The notes below the pieces were generated by a model. It had not been told where the DNA came from, ran no database searches, and saw only the letters and a list, made by a program, of their open reading frames with translations. From Aquimarina megaterium XH134 (GTDB lineage Bacteria; Bacteroidota; Bacteroidia; Flavobacteriales; Flavobacteriaceae), in the NCBI RefSeq assembly GCF_000520975.1, contig NZ_JACB01000029.1, positions 1-64,000 of the forward strand: DNA of 64,000 bases, read 5' to 3'. Positions 28,376 through 36,254 of the stretch are shown one piece after another (position 1 is the first letter of the stretch; each line of letters begins with the position of its first letter). The position numbers and the translations under genes were made by a program.

Positions 28376-29809
28376 TCATCCTTTAATTCGCTTTTCAATC
28401 GCCTCAATCATTGCTTTAGCATTATTGTTTTCAGGATTTAATTTTAATGATTTTTTATATATATTTTTTGAAAGTTCAAATTGATTATTTACTAAATATG
28501 CTTCTGCTAAACTATCATAACAATTGGCCGATTCGGGATTGTCATTTACATTGATCTCGAAAATCTTAATAGCTTTTTTCACCATATTGTTGTTTAGAAA
28601 AATATAACCTAAAGTATTAAGGTTTTCTTCAAATGATATATTTGGGTTTTCTTCTTTTAGTTTATAATATTTTTTTACTGCTTTATCCAAATCCTTATCT
28701 AGAAAGGATGATATTAAGATTTGTTCAACTACTAGTTTTTTATCAAATAATGTAGCGTCAACTATACCTGCAATCCTATTAATAATACTATTATGAACAG
28801 GGAAATACTTGCTTCCGTTTGTTAATATGATAACTGTTAAATCATTTGCTACAAATTTTCTATAACCAGTCTGTAACCCCCCTGTAAGTCCATAAGAAAT
28901 AGTACTGTTTGAAGTATATATTTTCCATCCATAAAGAAATTTATCTGTTCCGTTTGCATAATCAAAAGGTTTCCACATGTTAAATTTTGTTTCGTTTTTT
29001 AATAGCAAATTTTCATCAAGACGTTTATTCCACTGGATAAACTCTCTCAATGTTGAATTCAAACCATTTGCAGCATGAGATCTTTTTTGAAAGTTGGCAT
29101 TTGAATTACGATATTGTTTCAACTCTTTGACAAAGTAATATCTGTTTGCTCTATTAGGAATAGAGTCTTTAAAATTGGATGAGATCAGTACTTCACCTTT
29201 GTTTTCGGAAAATTGATTTTTTAAAACAAACTCGGCCACTGTTTGTTTTGTAATTTTTTCAATAATCTGTGCGATAAACCAGTAATTGGTTTGATTATAT
29301 TCATATTGGTTTCCTTTTTCAAAGTGAATTTTCTCTTTAAATAGTTTTGATTTTAATTCTTTGTCGGTAAGTTCTCTATCTTCAAAAGTAAAATCAGGTA
29401 ATCCCGAAGAATGTGTTAATAGGTGTATTATTTTAATATCCTTCCATTCATTAGGTAAATTATCAATATATTGAGATATAGTATCTTCTAGAGAGAGCTT
29501 TCCTTGCTCTATAAGTTGATACACAGCTGTTGACACTATAAGTTTAGTTATAGAATACAGAGGAAATATCGTCTGCTTATCTACATAAAGATTATTTTCT
29601 AAGTCTGCTTTTCCAAAATAACCTTCAAATATGACTTTTCCATTTTTTATTACGGCCAATGCCAAACCAGGGATTTCATGAGTTTTTATTTGTTCTTTAA
29701 GATAGGTTTCAATTTCTTGTTTTTCATTTTTCAAAACCTTTTCAGAAGTGTTTTTTTGACAGGAAAATAAAGTCAAAATAGAAAGTAACAATAATGCTAT
29801 TTTATTCAT
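28376..29809 (-). CDS. Lipoprotein serine hydrolase (class C beta-lactamase/DD-peptidase fold) with C-terminal TPRs
   Basis: I place the start at 29809 rather than at the in-frame ATG at 29836, because this gives a clean lipoprotein signal (MNKIALLLLSILTLFSC, lipid Cys17). The beta-lactamase-related domain spans about 30-360: the SxxK motif SITK (Ser86, Lys89), THSSGLPDF typical of the AmpC-like esterase/peptidase group, a YxN-like YNQTNYW, and GGLQTGY in place of KTG. Residues of about 370-475 form tetratricopeptide repeats (NNQFELSKNIYKKSLKLNPENN). Such proteins are cell-surface or periplasmic hydrolases of unclear substrate. It is next to a minus-strand AraC regulator 84 bp upstream, which may control it. 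There is no sign that it belongs to the PKS pathway. Confidence 0.85.
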   Translation of the reverse strand: MNKIALLLLSILTLFSCQKNTSEKVLKNEKQEIETYLKEQIKTHEIPGLALAVIKNGKVIFEGYFGKADLENNLYVDKQTIFPLYSITKLIVSTAVYQLIEQGKLSLEDTISQYIDNLPNEWKDIKIIHLLTHSSGLPDFTFEDRELTDKELKSKLFKEKIHFEKGNQYEYNQTNYWFIAQIIEKITKQTVAEFVLKNQFSENKGEVLISSNFKDSIPNRANRYYFVKELKQYRNSNANFQKRSHAANGLNSTLREFIQWNKRLDENLLLKNETKFNMWKPFDYANGTDKFLYGWKIYTSNSTISYGLTGGLQTGYRKFVANDLTVIILTNGSKYFPVHNSIINRIAGIVDATLFDKKLVVEQILISSFLDKDLDKAVKKYYKLKEENPNISFEENLNTLGYIFLNNNMVKKAIKIFEINVNDNPESANCYDSLAEAYLVNNQFELSKNIYKKSLKLNPENNNAKAMIEAIEKRIKG

Positions 29810-29893
29810 GTTATTTATAATTAATAGTCCATTCATCTTTATATTACTGCAAAGAAAAGTGAGATCAACGGGTAAAAATTGTAAAAATGTAAA

Positions 29894-30721
29894 CTAACTG
29901 TAGACCCAATTAATTAGCCCTTTTTCAAATTCATTATTTTTCTTAAAAAAAGTAGATGGAGACATTTTTGAAAAGTAATCAAAATCTTTAATCAGATGAG
30001 ACTGGTCGTAGTATAGGCTTTCGTATGTTAAATTGGTTAATGATTTTTTAGGAAATTTAGATTCTGCATGTTTTTTTAATGCATTGCGAAACCGCTGAGT
30101 TTTTTTAAATTTACTTGGAGATTTACAAAAATGTAGTTTAAATAATCGATTAAGATATTGCCTGGAAATATTATACTTATTCGATAAGGTATTTATCTCA
30201 ATATTTGGATTTTGTATAATTTCATTAACTATACTCTTTAGCGTTTCATTCTTAAAACCTATATGTTTTGAAAGCCAATATTTTTCAATTTCTTCTTTTA
30301 TTGTTTTTAAGTTATCCATATTGGATATTTCAAGAATCAGTTTGGTATAGTCATCAAATAAAATAAATGGAGAGAATTCATTATTGCCAATTTTTAGATC
30401 AAAAAGAGGTTTTTTAATAAGACTATTAAACCCGAGAGGATTAAAGACAAACGTAATTTCTTTATACCTCCCTTTTGAAATTATTTTGAATGGTTTATCA
30501 TAAGTACAAATAATATCAGAAACGATATCATTTTTTTTTGATGGATTAATACTAATAGAACTACCCGAATAATTAATATTTACATTAAAAGAGCTTGAAA
30601 TGATAATATTATTATTAGGAAATATTAAGTAATTAAGTGGTTCTTCAAACTCAGTAATATAATAGCCTAATAAGATTTCTTTTAAAACTTGATTTTCAGG
30701 TTCTATAAATTTGAGGTTCAC
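29894..30721 (-). CDS. AraC-family transcriptional regulator
   Basis: 275 residues. The N-terminal half (about 1-150) looks like the sensor domain common in Bacteroidota AraC proteins, starting near LLGYYITEFEEPLNYLIFP. The C-terminal double helix-turn-helix spans about 165-265, with INTLSNKYNISRQYLNRLFK as the first HTH and SLYYDQSHLIKDFDYFSKMSP as the family signature. It probably controls the adjacent serine hydrolase gene, with which it shares strand and spacing. The effector is unknown. Confidence 0.88.
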   Translation of the reverse strand: MNLKFIEPENQVLKEILLGYYITEFEEPLNYLIFPNNNIIISSSFNVNINYSGSSISINPSKKNDIVSDIICTYDKPFKIISKGRYKEITFVFNPLGFNSLIKKPLFDLKIGNNEFSPFILFDDYTKLILEISNMDNLKTIKEEIEKYWLSKHIGFKNETLKSIVNEIIQNPNIEINTLSNKYNISRQYLNRLFKLHFCKSPSKFKKTQRFRNALKKHAESKFPKKSLTNLTYESLYYDQSHLIKDFDYFSKMSPSTFFKKNNEFEKGLINWVYS

Positions 30722-30924
30722 CTATATTTTAGTTTATTAATACCGTTGAGGGATTGTCGAAAATAATAAATTGAATTGAATAATGATATTAATTTTCAAT
30801 TCATTTAAGGTATTCGTCTGTCTAAGTGGATATTGATTAGACTATATTACCGTTTGTATATTCCTATTGAAGTTGACCCCATCTATTTTAAATCTAAAAG
30901 AAAAAGAAACAATAAGCACTCAAA

Positions 30925-30954
30925 AACAAAAAACCCTTTGAAAACCAAAGGGTT
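30925..30954 (-). terminator. Rho-independent terminator of tRNA-Leu
   Basis: A perfect 9-bp stem (AACCCTTTG / CAAAGGGTT) with a 5-nt loop is followed on the minus strand by a run of T, directly after the tRNA 3' end. Confidence 0.8.
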
Positions 30955-30962
30955 GATCTAAG

Positions 30963-31044
30963 TACTCGAGGTGGGAATCGAACCCACACTCCCGAAAGAA
31001 CTGGATTTTGAATCCAGCGCGTCTACCAGTTCCGCCACTCGAGC
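30963..31044 (-). tRNA. tRNA-Leu (anticodon CAA)
   Basis: 82 nt. The acceptor stem GCTCGAG pairs with CTCGAGT, with discriminator A at 30963 and no encoded CCA. The anticodon stem CTGGA/TCCAG carries the loop TTCAAAA, giving CAA. The variable arm is long, as expected for leucine. The T arm is GTGGG-TTCGATT-CCCAC. It stands between the accessory minus-strand region and the plus-strand housekeeping block. Confidence 0.95.
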
Positions 31045-31056
31045 ATATTCGGATGG

Positions 31057-31064
31057 CAAAATTA
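31057..31064 (-). promoter_or_regulatory. -7 box for tRNA-Leu
   Basis: TAATTTTG on the minus strand matches the Bacteroidota TAnnTTTG box, 13 bp before the tRNA 5' end. A clear -33 TTTG is not visible at the usual distance. Confidence 0.5.
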
Positions 31065-31129
31065 GCAAAATATTTTTTTCTAGCCATTAAATAAGTAACA
31101 AAATAAAGGTCAGAGTGAAAATAAATTTT

Positions 31130-31137
31130 TAAATTTG
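31130..31137 (+). promoter_or_regulatory. -7 box for prs-rplY
   Basis: TAAATTTG matches TAnnTTTG, 53 bp before the prs start. The -33 element is not evident. Confidence 0.5.
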
Positions 31138-31190
31138 CACCTTGTTTTTAGAAAAAAGTTTTAACTCATTACAATACAACATTTTACCCT

Positions 31191-32132
31191 ATGCCAGCCT
31201 CAGTTACAGAAGCAAAGTTTTTTACATGTAGTCAAAGTACCGAACTTGCAGAAAAAATAGCAACTGCCTATGGTGCTAAACTAGGTAATGTTATTACATC
31301 GACCTATAGTGATGGTGAGTTTCAACCTTCTTTTGAAGAATCTGTAAGAGGATCCAGAGTTTTTATTATTGGATCAACACATCCAAATTCTGATCATCTT
31401 ATGGAAATGTTATTAATGCTTGATGCTGCCAAAAGAGCCTCTGCAAGACATATTACAGCAGTAATGCCATATTATGGATGGGCTCGCCAGGATAGAAAAG
31501 ACAAACCAAGAGTTCCGATCGCCGCAAAGTTAATTGCAAAAATGTTGGAAACAGCAGGAGCTACAAGAATCATCACAATGGATCTACATGCAGATCAAAT
31601 TCAGGGATTCTTTGAAAAGCCAGTAGATCACCTTTTTGCATCTACTATCTTCTTACCTTACTTGCAGTCATTAAATCTGGATAATCTTACGATTGCTTCT
31701 CCAGATATGGGAGGATCAAAAAGAGCTTATGCGTATTCTAAAGCATTAATGAGTGATGTAGTAATATGTTATAAGCAAAGAGCAAAAGCCAATGTAATTT
31801 CACATATGGAACTCATTGGAAATGTTACCGGAAAAAATGTAGTATTAGTAGATGACATGGTAGACACTGCCGGAACATTAACCAAAGCGGCAGATCTAAT
31901 GATAGAGAGAGGTGCAAAAAGTGTTAGAGCGATCTGTACTCACCCTATCCTTTCGGGTAATGCTTATGAGCGATTAGAAAACTCGAAACTAGAAGAATTA
32001 ATTGTAACCGATTCTATTCCTCTAAAACAAAAAAGCAGTAAAATCAGAGTTGTAAGCTGTGCAAATCTATTTGCAGATGTAATGAACCGAGTTCATAACA
32101 ATCAGTCGATCAGTTCTAACTTTATAATGTAA
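31191..32132 (+). CDS. prs: Ribose-phosphate pyrophosphokinase
   Basis: 313 residues, the normal length. It makes PRPP from ribose 5-phosphate and ATP for nucleotide, His and Trp synthesis in the cytoplasm. Visible are the flexible-loop region around GWARQDRKDKPR (about 97-108), the metal/ATP-site stretch ITMDLHADQIQGFF, and the PRPP-binding loop VVLVDDMVDTAGT (about 213-225). rplY follows 24 bp downstream, probably as an operon, which is the usual flavobacterial order. Confidence 0.98.
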   Translation: MPASVTEAKFFTCSQSTELAEKIATAYGAKLGNVITSTYSDGEFQPSFEESVRGSRVFIIGSTHPNSDHLMEMLLMLDAAKRASARHITAVMPYYGWARQDRKDKPRVPIAAKLIAKMLETAGATRIITMDLHADQIQGFFEKPVDHLFASTIFLPYLQSLNLDNLTIASPDMGGSKRAYAYSKALMSDVVICYKQRAKANVISHMELIGNVTGKNVVLVDDMVDTAGTLTKAADLMIERGAKSVRAICTHPILSGNAYERLENSKLEELIVTDSIPLKQKSSKIRVVSCANLFADVMNRVHNNQSISSNFIM

Positions 32133-32156
32133 ATAATAATTAATAAATTTTTTAAA

Positions 32157-32792
32157 ATGAAATCATTAACAATCAATGCATCTCAAAGAGAAAGCGTAGG
32201 CAAGAAAGCAACAAAAGCCTTACGTAATGCTGGACAGGTACCTTGTGTTATTTATGGTGGAGACACTATTGTACACTTTGCAGCGCCAGAAATTGCTTTC
32301 AAAAACTTAGTGTATACTCCAGACGTTCATACCGTGGTAATAGCGTTGGATAATGGTACAAAAATAAATGCTATCCTACAGGATATCCAATTTCATCCTG
32401 TAACCGATAAAATCTTACACATCGACTTTATAGAAATTTTTGACGACAAACCAATTACTATGGAGATTCCTTTCAGAACAACAGGGAATTCTCGTGGTGT
32501 TCGTAATGGAGGTGTGCTACGTTTTAACTTAAGACGTATTAAAGTAAAAGGTCTTGCATCTAATCTTCCAGATATTATAGAAGGAGACATCACTAATCTA
32601 AAAATCGGAAATAAATTAACTGTTACCGATATAGCAAGTGATGACTTTACTATCCTACATCCTGACAATACTGTTGTTTGTATGGTTAGAACATCTCGTA
32701 CAGCGGTTGAAGACGATGATGAAGAAGAAGAAACCGAAGGTGCAGCTGAAGGTGCAACCGAAGGCGCAGAAGCTCCTGCAGCAGAAGCATAA
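32157..32792 (+). CDS. rplY: 50S ribosomal protein L25/general stress protein Ctc
   Basis: 211 residues. The N-terminal L25 domain (about 1-95) binds 5S rRNA and is recognised by [21 protein letters not shown]. The C-terminal TL5/CTC beta domain follows to about 185. The tail is acidic and Ala/Glu-rich, low-complexity, typical of Bacteroidota versions. A strong terminator follows at 32819. Confidence 0.96.
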   Translation: MKSLTINASQRESVGKKATKALRNAGQVPCVIYGGDTIVHFAAPEIAFKNLVYTPDVHTVVIALDNGTKINAILQDIQFHPVTDKILHIDFIEIFDDKPITMEIPFRTTGNSRGVRNGGVLRFNLRRIKVKGLASNLPDIIEGDITNLKIGNKLTVTDIASDDFTILHPDNTVVCMVRTSRTAVEDDDEEEETEGAAEGATEGAEAPAAEA

Positions 32793-32818
32793 TCTTTATA
32801 GTTTTAATATAATATAAA

Positions 32819-32851
32819 AGCATTCTGAATTGAATTCAGAATGCTTTTTTT
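32819..32851 (+). terminator. Rho-independent terminator after rplY
   Basis: A long perfect stem AGCATTCTGAA / TTCAGAATGCT with a very small loop is followed by TTTTTT at 32846-32851. Confidence 0.93.
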
Positions 32852-32869
32852 ATTTTTATAGAAATTTTT

Positions 32870-32985
32870 GGGGCGTACCCCACTTCGGCGTGGAGGCCGG
32901 GCTATATGCTGTATCTTTTTTTGCAATCCTTCGACTAGCCTCTGGATAACAAAAAAAGGATGCCGCTCCTATCCCTTACGCAAAC
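32870..32985 (-). repeat. Structured flavobacterial intergenic repeat, copy 1
   Basis: On the minus strand it begins GCGTAAGGGATAGGAGCGGC and ends with GGGGTACGCCCC, itself a hairpin. A T7/A7 stem flanked by ATC/GAT closes an inner hairpin, and CCAC/GTGG forms another. A second copy at 38250-38356 keeps the same outer blocks with a different interior. I recall this family as a common intergenic element in Flavobacteriia, perhaps the Rfam Flavo-1 motif; that name is unverified. Confidence 0.75.
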
Positions 32986-32994
32986 AAAAACAAC

Positions 32995-33621
32995 ATGTTT
33001 TCGATAATTAAAAAATTATTTTCTAAACAACCCCATGAAACTCAAGAAGATCTCATGAAAAAATTTCTTGTTGCCGGTCTCGGTAATATTGGTCCAAAAT
33101 ACCACAATACTCGTCATAATATCGGTTTTAAAATTCTGGATGCTTTGGCCAAAGAAGAAAATCTTGTTTTTGAAACCAAAAAACTAGGTGATCTTACCAC
33201 ATACAAACACAAAGGGAGAACCATTATACTTCTTAAACCTAATACCTATATGAACCTTAGCGGAAAAGCAGTTCGATATTGGCTAGAGAAAGAAAAAATA
33301 CCTTTAGAAAACCTTTTGGTTGTAACCGATGACATCAATCTCTCTTTTGGTACTATCCGACTCAAATCCAAAGGTAGTGCCGGTGGTCATAATGGACTTA
33401 AAGATATCGAAGCACAATTACAAACTTCTAAATATTGTAGATTTAGATTTGGAGTTGGCAATGAATTTGGCAAAGGCAGGCAAGTAGATTATGTCTTGGG
33501 AGAGTGGAGTCCTGAAGAAGAATCTGCTATACCAGAACGATTAGAAAAAGGAATCGCTTTGATCAAATCTTTTACCACAGCAGGAACATCAAATACAATG
33601 AATACCTTTAACGGAAAATAA
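32995..33621 (+). CDS. pth: Peptidyl-tRNA hydrolase
   Basis: 208 residues from this start. A second ATG at 33055 gives 188 residues, nearer the usual length, and begins right at the core (MKKFLVAGLGN). It frees tRNA from peptidyl-tRNA in the cytoplasm. Family motifs are visible: VAGLGNIGPKYHNTRHNIGF with the catalytic His in TRHN, LLKPNTYMNLSG, and DDINLSFGTIRLKSKGSAGGHNGLK. I keep the upstream start because related flavobacterial proteins often carry a short basic, hydrophobic leader; this is uncertain. Confidence 0.95.
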   Translation: MFSIIKKLFSKQPHETQEDLMKKFLVAGLGNIGPKYHNTRHNIGFKILDALAKEENLVFETKKLGDLTTYKHKGRTIILLKPNTYMNLSGKAVRYWLEKEKIPLENLLVVTDDINLSFGTIRLKSKGSAGGHNGLKDIEAQLQTSKYCRFRFGVGNEFGKGRQVDYVLGEWSPEEESAIPERLEKGIALIKSFTTAGTSNTMNTFNGK

Positions 33622-33786
33622 AGAAATGTCTCAGAACTATTTTTTATTTTTACAATTGCTTAAAATCTTACTTCTCAAAATGAGCTATAACAATCATACC
33701 AATGCTTATCTACCTAGCAATAGACAGACTATATTATTCATTAACGAATTCTATCTGACAGTTGAAATCAAATCAAAAATGAACAG

Positions 33787-34719
33787 ATGAAACGTTATAC
33801 AAATGCAAAAACATATGATAGCCAGATTCAGTCTGTAGTTACTATAGGTACTTTTGATGGCGTACATATTGGCCACAAAAAAATAATAGAACGCCTGATA
33901 GAAAGTGCCAGGAAAAATAATCTGGAGTCAGTTATTCTTACATTTTTTCCTCACCCCAGAATGGTGTTACAACAGGATTCTGATATCAAGCTTATCAATA
34001 CTATTGATGAGCGTATACAGATTTTAGAAAAGACCGGACTAGACAATCTGGTTATTCATCCATTTACCAAAGAATTCTCTCGTCTAAGCGCAGGAGAGTA
34101 TGTACAACAGATGCTTATCGACTGCCTTAAAGTAAAACATGTTATTATAGGATATGATCATCGGTTTGGACGCAATCGTAATTCTAACATTACAGATCTT
34201 GCTTCTTATGGTGTACAAAATGATTTTACTGTAGAAGAAATTTCTAAGCAAGATCTTGATGATGTTGCCGTAAGTTCTACCAAAATAAGAAAAGCATTAT
34301 TCGATGGAAATATTACCAAAGCAAATGCATATCTGGGATATTGCTTTATGCTAACCGGTAAGGTAGTAAAAGGAAAAAGATTAGGGCGTAAACTTAACTA
34401 TCCGACTGCTAATTTACATATCGAAGAAGATTATAAATTAATCCCAAAAAACGGAGTTTATATTGTAAAATCATTTATTGATAGCAAAACCTATTTTGGG
34501 ATGATGAATATTGGTACAAACCCTACAGTAAATGGCACCAAACAAACCATAGAAACTCATTTCTTTGACACTTCTTTTAATTTATATGACAAAAAGATTC
34601 AGATCCAAATGATAAAACGTATTCGAGATGAGAAAAAATTTAATTCTCTAGAGCAATTACAAGATGCTATGCAGCAAGATGAAGACTTCTCTCGTGATTT
34701 TATAAATTCTTTAGTATGA
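33787..34719 (+). CDS. ribF: Bifunctional riboflavin kinase/FAD synthetase
   Basis: 310 residues. The N-terminal FAD synthetase (adenylyltransferase) domain has the nucleotide motif TIGTFDGVHIGHKKII (about 19-34), and GYDHRFGRNR lies near residue 120. The C-terminal flavokinase domain begins around GKVVKGKRLGRKLNYPTAN (about 193-211). It makes FMN and FAD from riboflavin. Its stop overlaps the start of the HTTM gene by 4 bp, so the two are translationally coupled. Confidence 0.97.
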   Translation: MKRYTNAKTYDSQIQSVVTIGTFDGVHIGHKKIIERLIESARKNNLESVILTFFPHPRMVLQQDSDIKLINTIDERIQILEKTGLDNLVIHPFTKEFSRLSAGEYVQQMLIDCLKVKHVIIGYDHRFGRNRNSNITDLASYGVQNDFTVEEISKQDLDDVAVSSTKIRKALFDGNITKANAYLGYCFMLTGKVVKGKRLGRKLNYPTANLHIEEDYKLIPKNGVYIVKSFIDSKTYFGMMNIGTNPTVNGTKQTIETHFFDTSFNLYDKKIQIQMIKRIRDEKKFNSLEQLQDAMQQDEDFSRDFINSLV

Positions 34720-36041
34720 TCAATCGTTGGCTATTCACTCAAGTAGATAATAGTTCTCTTATTATATTTCGAGTTTTTTTTGGGTTTTTGATTGCTTCAG
34801 AGGCTATTGGCGCTATTTTTACAGGCTGGGTTACCCGTACCTTAGTAGAACCCAGATTTACCTTTAATTTTATTGGTTTAGATTTTTTACAACCCTTACC
34901 CGGTAATGGCATGTATTATTATTTTGCCATAATGGGGATTTTTGGCCTTTTAGTAATGATTGGTTTTAAATATAGATGGAGCATGATTGGGTATACCATA
35001 TTATGGGCAGGAGTCTATTTTATGCAAAAAGCATCCTATAACAATCACTACTATCTCCTGCTACTACTTTGTATAATAATGTGCACTTTACCTGCAGGAA
35101 ATTATTTCTCAGTCGATGTAAAACAGAACCCGTTACTTAAAAAAATTGCCATGCCCAGATGGTGTATATTGGTGATTATTATTCAACTCTGGATTGTATA
35201 CACCTATGCATCCGTTGCTAAACTATATCCTGATTGGCTAGATTTTACTGTTGCCAAAAACTTGATGGCTGGCAAAGCAAATTATCCTATTGTAGGAAAT
35301 ATTCTTCAGAAACATTGGACACATGTTTTTATTGCCTATTATGGTATTTTATTCGATTTATTAATTGTCCCTTTACTACTATGGAAGAGAACTCGACTTG
35401 CTGCTTTTTGTTTTAGTGTATTTTTTCATCTTTTTAATTCTATTGTTTTTCAAATAGGAATATTTCCGTATTTATCATTGGCATTTACCGTCTTTTTCTT
35501 TTCTAAAGAAAGGATACATCATTTATTTATGAGGAAAAAGGAATTTTATAATGCCGGAGAAGTAATTATCCCTTCATACCGTAAATTTTTGCTTCCTATA
35601 CTAACCGTCTGGTTTGTTATACAAATCCTGCTCCCTATTCGTCATTGGATTATCCCGGGAGATGTATTATGGACAGAAGAAGGTCATAGAATGAGTTGGC
35701 GTATGATGTTAAGGGGTCGATACGGCACTACTAATTTTTATGTTGTAGACAAAAATGATCCTAAAGCGCTACAAAAATTAATTAATAAAAACGATTATCT
35801 CTCTAAAAAACAATTGCGATTAGTATCATCAAAACCAGATGCTATGTGGCAATTTGCACAAAAACTCAAGGCCGAATATGCTGCAAAAGAAAAAGATATT
35901 GCGATCTATGTACGTAGTAAAGTATCTATTAATGGTAAAAAATACCAAACACTTATCGATCCAAAAGTTGATTTGGCCAGTGCTTCGTGGAATTATTTTA
36001 CCACAAATCCGTGGATTCTCAAATATGAAGAAAAAGAATAA
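34716..36041 (+). CDS. HTTM-domain membrane protein (vitamin K-dependent carboxylase-like)
   Basis: 441 residues with about 7-8 hydrophobic segments between residues 15 and 310 and a hydrophilic C-terminal 130 residues. The stretch YNNHYYLLLLLCIIM and the late region EEGHRMSWRMMLRGRYG match HTTM (horizontally transferred transmembrane) proteins related to gamma-glutamyl carboxylase. Bacterial members have no settled role. It is common beside ribF in flavobacteria and overlaps it by ATGA. Confidence 0.85.
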   Translation: MINRWLFTQVDNSSLIIFRVFFGFLIASEAIGAIFTGWVTRTLVEPRFTFNFIGLDFLQPLPGNGMYYYFAIMGIFGLLVMIGFKYRWSMIGYTILWAGVYFMQKASYNNHYYLLLLLCIIMCTLPAGNYFSVDVKQNPLLKKIAMPRWCILVIIIQLWIVYTYASVAKLYPDWLDFTVAKNLMAGKANYPIVGNILQKHWTHVFIAYYGILFDLLIVPLLLWKRTRLAAFCFSVFFHLFNSIVFQIGIFPYLSLAFTVFFFSKERIHHLFMRKKEFYNAGEVIIPSYRKFLLPILTVWFVIQILLPIRHWIIPGDVLWTEEGHRMSWRMMLRGRYGTTNFYVVDKNDPKALQKLINKNDYLSKKQLRLVSSKPDAMWQFAQKLKAEYAAKEKDIAIYVRSKVSINGKKYQTLIDPKVDLASASWNYFTTNPWILKYEEKE

Positions 36042-36064
36042 AATAGTCTTATCATTTACGACAT

Positions 36065-36091
36065 AAAAAAGAGCTAAAATGTTCTTTTTTT
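36065..36091 (+). terminator. Terminator after the HTTM gene
   Basis: AAAAAAGAGC pairs with GTTCTTTTTTT (one G-U) across a 6-nt loop and ends in a T-run, 24 bp after the stop codon. Confidence 0.75.
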
Positions 36092-36156
36092 AAATAAAAC
36101 AAGCCAAAATTAAGTTATTTTTTAGCCCCAATAGCACTTCATTGCAAAACCTTATG

Positions 36157-36164
36157 TAGTTTTG
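36157..36164 (+). promoter_or_regulatory. -7 box for the histidine kinase gene
   Basis: TAGTTTTG fits TAnnTTTG. It overlaps an in-frame upstream ATG at 36162, which argues that translation starts at 36255 instead. Confidence 0.5.
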
Positions 36165-36254
36165 CATAGTTTAAAATCAAGGAAATACGGTTTTAACCCG
36201 AAATTATACACTCTAATTTGTGTAGCTCATTTCGGACTCACAAAAATCATTACA

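Noticed and set aside
36162..36254. Longer N-terminus for the histidine kinase starting at 36162
   Set aside because: That ATG overlaps a -7 box, and the extension precedes a good signal peptide that starts at 36255.
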